64,000 nucleotides of DNA from Pedobacter sp. N36a (GTDB lineage Bacteria > Bacteroidota > Bacteroidia > Sphingobacteriales > Sphingobacteriaceae), in the NCBI RefSeq assembly GCF_014472395.1, contig NZ_JACSZW010000008.1, forward strand, positions 159,026 to 223,025, read 5' to 3'. Below are positions 62,192 through 64,000 of the stretch, piece by piece (position 1 is the first letter of the stretch; each line of letters starts with the position of its first letter). The notes under the pieces are model-generated. The model was not told where the DNA came from. It worked only from the letters and a program-made list of their open reading frames with translations, and searched no databases. Made by a program: the position numbers and the translations under genes.

Positions 62192-62709
62192 ACAGAATAT
62201 TAAATTTAAGGATTCCTATTTAAGGGTTCATGCGGTTAGCATGGACCTTTTTTATTGGATAATGAATTTAACAGCATAACAGAGGGTTGGAAGAGTGGTG
62301 GATGTGGTCGAATGTGATAGGGTATTGAGCTGGTTTTGAGCCGGGGTTGGTAGGGCCTATACCGGCCTCATACCCTATATGAGCCCTTTCAAAAGTTTCT
62401 CACTCTTTTTGATATAGCTACTGTTCCAAATGAATACCAGAATAATTTGTTTTAGCTGACTATGTTCAAGTTTGTTCGATTCTGCTGCGCTGCAAGGTGT
62501 AATACTTCATATTTGATTTTACGCTTTTTTTCCTGCTAAACTGTCTGTGGGTTTTTAGCGCGCTGTCTGCTGCTATTTTTTAGCGAAAAATGGCCTTTAA
62601 ACTGATTGTATGCCTGTGTTTTAGGTGTGGAGAGAAATAGTTTTAGTTTGTTGTTTTCTGGGATTATTATGTCCAATTTGCGTGGAGTAAAAACTTAAAT
62701 TTTAAAATT
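62192..62709. other. Gene-free stretch with a short tandem repeat
   Basis: Apart from the terminator at its left end, this 518-bp region holds no ORF of note. GGCCTATACC (62354-62363) and GGCCTCATACC (62364-62374) form a diverged tandem pair inside a locally GC-rich island of about 60 bp, unlike its AT-rich surroundings. The right part should hold the promoter of the DUF6266 gene. Confidence 0.5.
62225..62253 (+). terminator. Intrinsic terminator after the ABC/GntR operon
   Basis: GGTTCATGC (62225-62233) pairs with GCATGGACC (62239-62247, one G-U pair), followed by six T residues. It lies 34 bp after the GIN-like gene. Confidence 0.75.
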
Positions 62710-63570
62710 ATGGCAATTTCAAAAAATGGCATACATGGCTGGCCAAGTGGCAAGCTCGGTAGAGTGGTGTATTATATGTTGAGAGGTCAACATGTTCAGA
62801 GAGGCATCGGTAAACCAGGTAAACCTAGTCTAAAACAGAAGGCTAACCATGAGTCTATGGCGGTAGTCACGCGTTTTCTGGGACGCTTTAAAGAATACCT
62901 GAACAATGGTTTTGAGCTGGAAGCGCGTGGAACGATCAGAAATCAACACAATCTTGCCGTTTCCTGCAATAAAAAAAGTGCATTGAAGGGGGAGTATCCG
63001 AACATCAGCATTGATTATACTAAAGTACAGCTCAGTAAGGGCAGCTTAACGAACCCTGAAAATGTACGTATGAAAAAGGTAGAAGGAGGTTTACAAATCA
63101 GTTGGGATCCTTTGAACGCTTTGAGCCAATTCGAAATAGGGGAGCAATACGACGATTGTCTACAGCTGGCAGTTTATTTTCCAAAAAGGAAGAGCCAAAT
63201 TATAGAGTTGAATTTTTCTAAAAGAGGGACTGGGACTGCTTTCCTGCCTTTAAACGAGGAGGAGTTTGAGTCACCTATGGAAGTATTCCTGTTTTTAAGT
63301 GCTGCAAATCATACTTCAGTGTCGGATACCTTATATCTGGGCAATATGAATGGTACCTGGGATCATCCGAAACATCAAGAAAAACCGGGAGAAGATTTGG
63401 GAGCATATCTGCGATTTGAGCAGATAAAGGAGCAATACAATGTGCAAATGAAGCTAAAGCCCGAAGACCGGCTAGCGAAGAAAGCTTTCAATAGCTTGGA
63501 AAAGGAATACCTGGTACTCATGAATAGGTACGAATCTACCTCCAGATCCCGACAAACGAAGCCTGTTTAG
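62710..63570 (+). CDS. DUF6266-family protein
   Basis: The 286-residue protein starts MAISKNGIHGWPSGKLGRVVYYMLRG, followed by GKPGKPSLKQKAN, a pattern of the DUF6266 family, which is abundant as paralogs in Sphingobacteriaceae. The body is predicted beta-rich, with no signal peptide. Function is unknown; members often lie in variable chromosomal regions. It stands alone here, with repeats on both sides and a strong promoter further downstream. Confidence 0.72.
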   Translation: MAISKNGIHGWPSGKLGRVVYYMLRGQHVQRGIGKPGKPSLKQKANHESMAVVTRFLGRFKEYLNNGFELEARGTIRNQHNLAVSCNKKSALKGEYPNISIDYTKVQLSKGSLTNPENVRMKKVEGGLQISWDPLNALSQFEIGEQYDDCLQLAVYFPKRKSQIIELNFSKRGTGTAFLPLNEEEFESPMEVFLFLSAANHTSVSDTLYLGNMNGTWDHPKHQEKPGEDLGAYLRFEQIKEQYNVQMKLKPEDRLAKKAFNSLEKEYLVLMNRYESTSRSRQTKPV

Positions 63571-63578
63571 GAACTGCC

Positions 63579-63632
63579 TATAGTATATATAGCATGCGTA
63601 TAGTTAGATATTGTATAGTATATATAGTATGC
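63579..63632. repeat. 19-bp direct repeat of TATA-rich sequence
   Basis: TATAGTATATATAGCATGC (63579-63597) recurs as TATAGTATATATAGTATGC (63614-63632), 18 of 19 identical and 35 bp apart start to start. The next 30 bp contain further GTAT and ATGC echoes. It lies just after the DUF6266 gene. Confidence 0.75.
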
Positions 63633-63896
63633 ATTGTATCTATATCGTATGTATGCTCAAACAGAACCTAGGAACTGCATGTCTTCGCGTGATAATGGAG
63701 AAGGGTTATAAATGAATTTACCTGGATGAGCTAAGATTAGCTGTATCCTATCAAGCACAGTGGTCGTAGAATATGGTTGTGGATTGCTTTTTCCTTTAGT
63801 TTAGGAAGATGTGGATGTGTATTTGTTTTTTTTAAACGATTTTCGTACTGTGAATCATGTAGTTAGGAATGTGATACAATTATAAGGATGATATTG

Positions 63897-63927
63897 TTTG
63901 TGGGGGCGTTAAATTTTCTTACTTTTG
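63897..63927 (+). promoter_or_regulatory. Strong consensus promoter pointing out of the window
   Basis: TTTG (63897-63900), a 19-bp spacer and TACTTTTG (63920-63927) match the Bacteroidota -33/-7 promoter perfectly. The transcribed leader begins CATCCCGCTTCGGAGG and has no ORF before the window ends. A stable-RNA operon such as 16S rRNA is a possible target, but a protein gene cannot be excluded. Confidence 0.65.
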
Positions 63928-64000
63928 CATCCCGCTTCGGAGGAAGGGTTAGTGTGAAGGATATCGTGAGAAGAATTTGAAAGATTGCAGTAGAAGGATG

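Larger units (their letters stand above)
63571..64000. other. Gene-free end of window with repeats and an outward promoter
   Basis: The 430 bp hold no ORF of note. The left part carries a direct repeat (63579-63632); the right part carries a promoter at 63897-63927 that points out of the window. The bases between are AT-rich and unremarkable. Confidence 0.5.

Overview
The window looks like a chromosomal segment of a Bacteroidota species from the Sphingobacteriaceae, most like Pedobacter. The evidence is a SusC/SusD pair with its own ECF sigma factor and FecR anti-sigma, the conserved bamD-rpoZ-coaBC-DUF4835 block, the DUF4468 and DUF6266 families, promoters of the Bacteroidota type (TTTG, about 19 bp, TAnnTTTG) and the lack of Shine-Dalgarno sequences. 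No tRNA, rRNA, CRISPR array, insertion sequence or prophage was found. Family names come from recognising the proteins by eye, not from database searches.

Layout. 1-9525: a sugar-acid and amino-sugar region with the end of a RidA-like gene, a KDG-type kinase, a D-threonine-aldolase-family PLP enzyme, a DeoR repressor, two secreted GH20 hexosaminidases and a GntP permease. 9591-11227: small membrane proteins. 11377-18768: ECF sigma, FecR, SusC and SusD, a TonB-linked nutrient uptake and surface-signalling system. 18920-26826: housekeeping genes (PepD, dGTPase, SelO, a YhcC-type radical SAM protein) plus a decayed cytochrome fragment beside an OmpA lipoprotein. 27156-29659: ammonium transporter and porin. 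29763-33130: DUF4468, YkuK-type RNase H-like protein, DEAD-box helicase, DUF1456. 33317-33961: an OmpA pseudogene. 34020-40601: ROK kinase, secreted esterase, ClpC and EttA. 40685-46159: a Tat/Sec-exported cluster of two TIM-barrel isomerase-like proteins, a SUMF1-type protein, a Gfo/Idh/MocA oxidoreductase and ApbE. 46173-56159, all on the minus strand: PA0069-type radical SAM protein, a carboxypeptidase-regulatory-domain protein, recN, an M56 peptidase/BlaI pair, and DUF4835-coaBC-rpoZ-bamD. 56487-64000: GH3 glycosidase, DUF5655-like protein, a YtrA-type ABC/GntR operon, a GIN-domain-like protein, a DUF6266 protein, and a strong promoter pointing out of the window.

How it may work together. 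The first 9.5 kb fit a route in which hexosaminidases release amino sugars outside the cell, GntP imports an oxidised acid such as glucosaminate, the PLP enzyme deaminates it to 2-keto-3-deoxygluconate with RidA helping, and the kinase makes KDPG. This is inference. The best-supported regulatory structures read directly from the sequence are a BlaI promoter with two TACGAA-N4-TTCGTA dyads around its -7 box, an M56 sensor protease with seven 23-residue repeats in place of a penicillin-binding domain, a perfect GntR operator in front of the ABC operon, and an intrinsic terminator for the GH3 gene that lies inside the coding sequence of the convergent gene.
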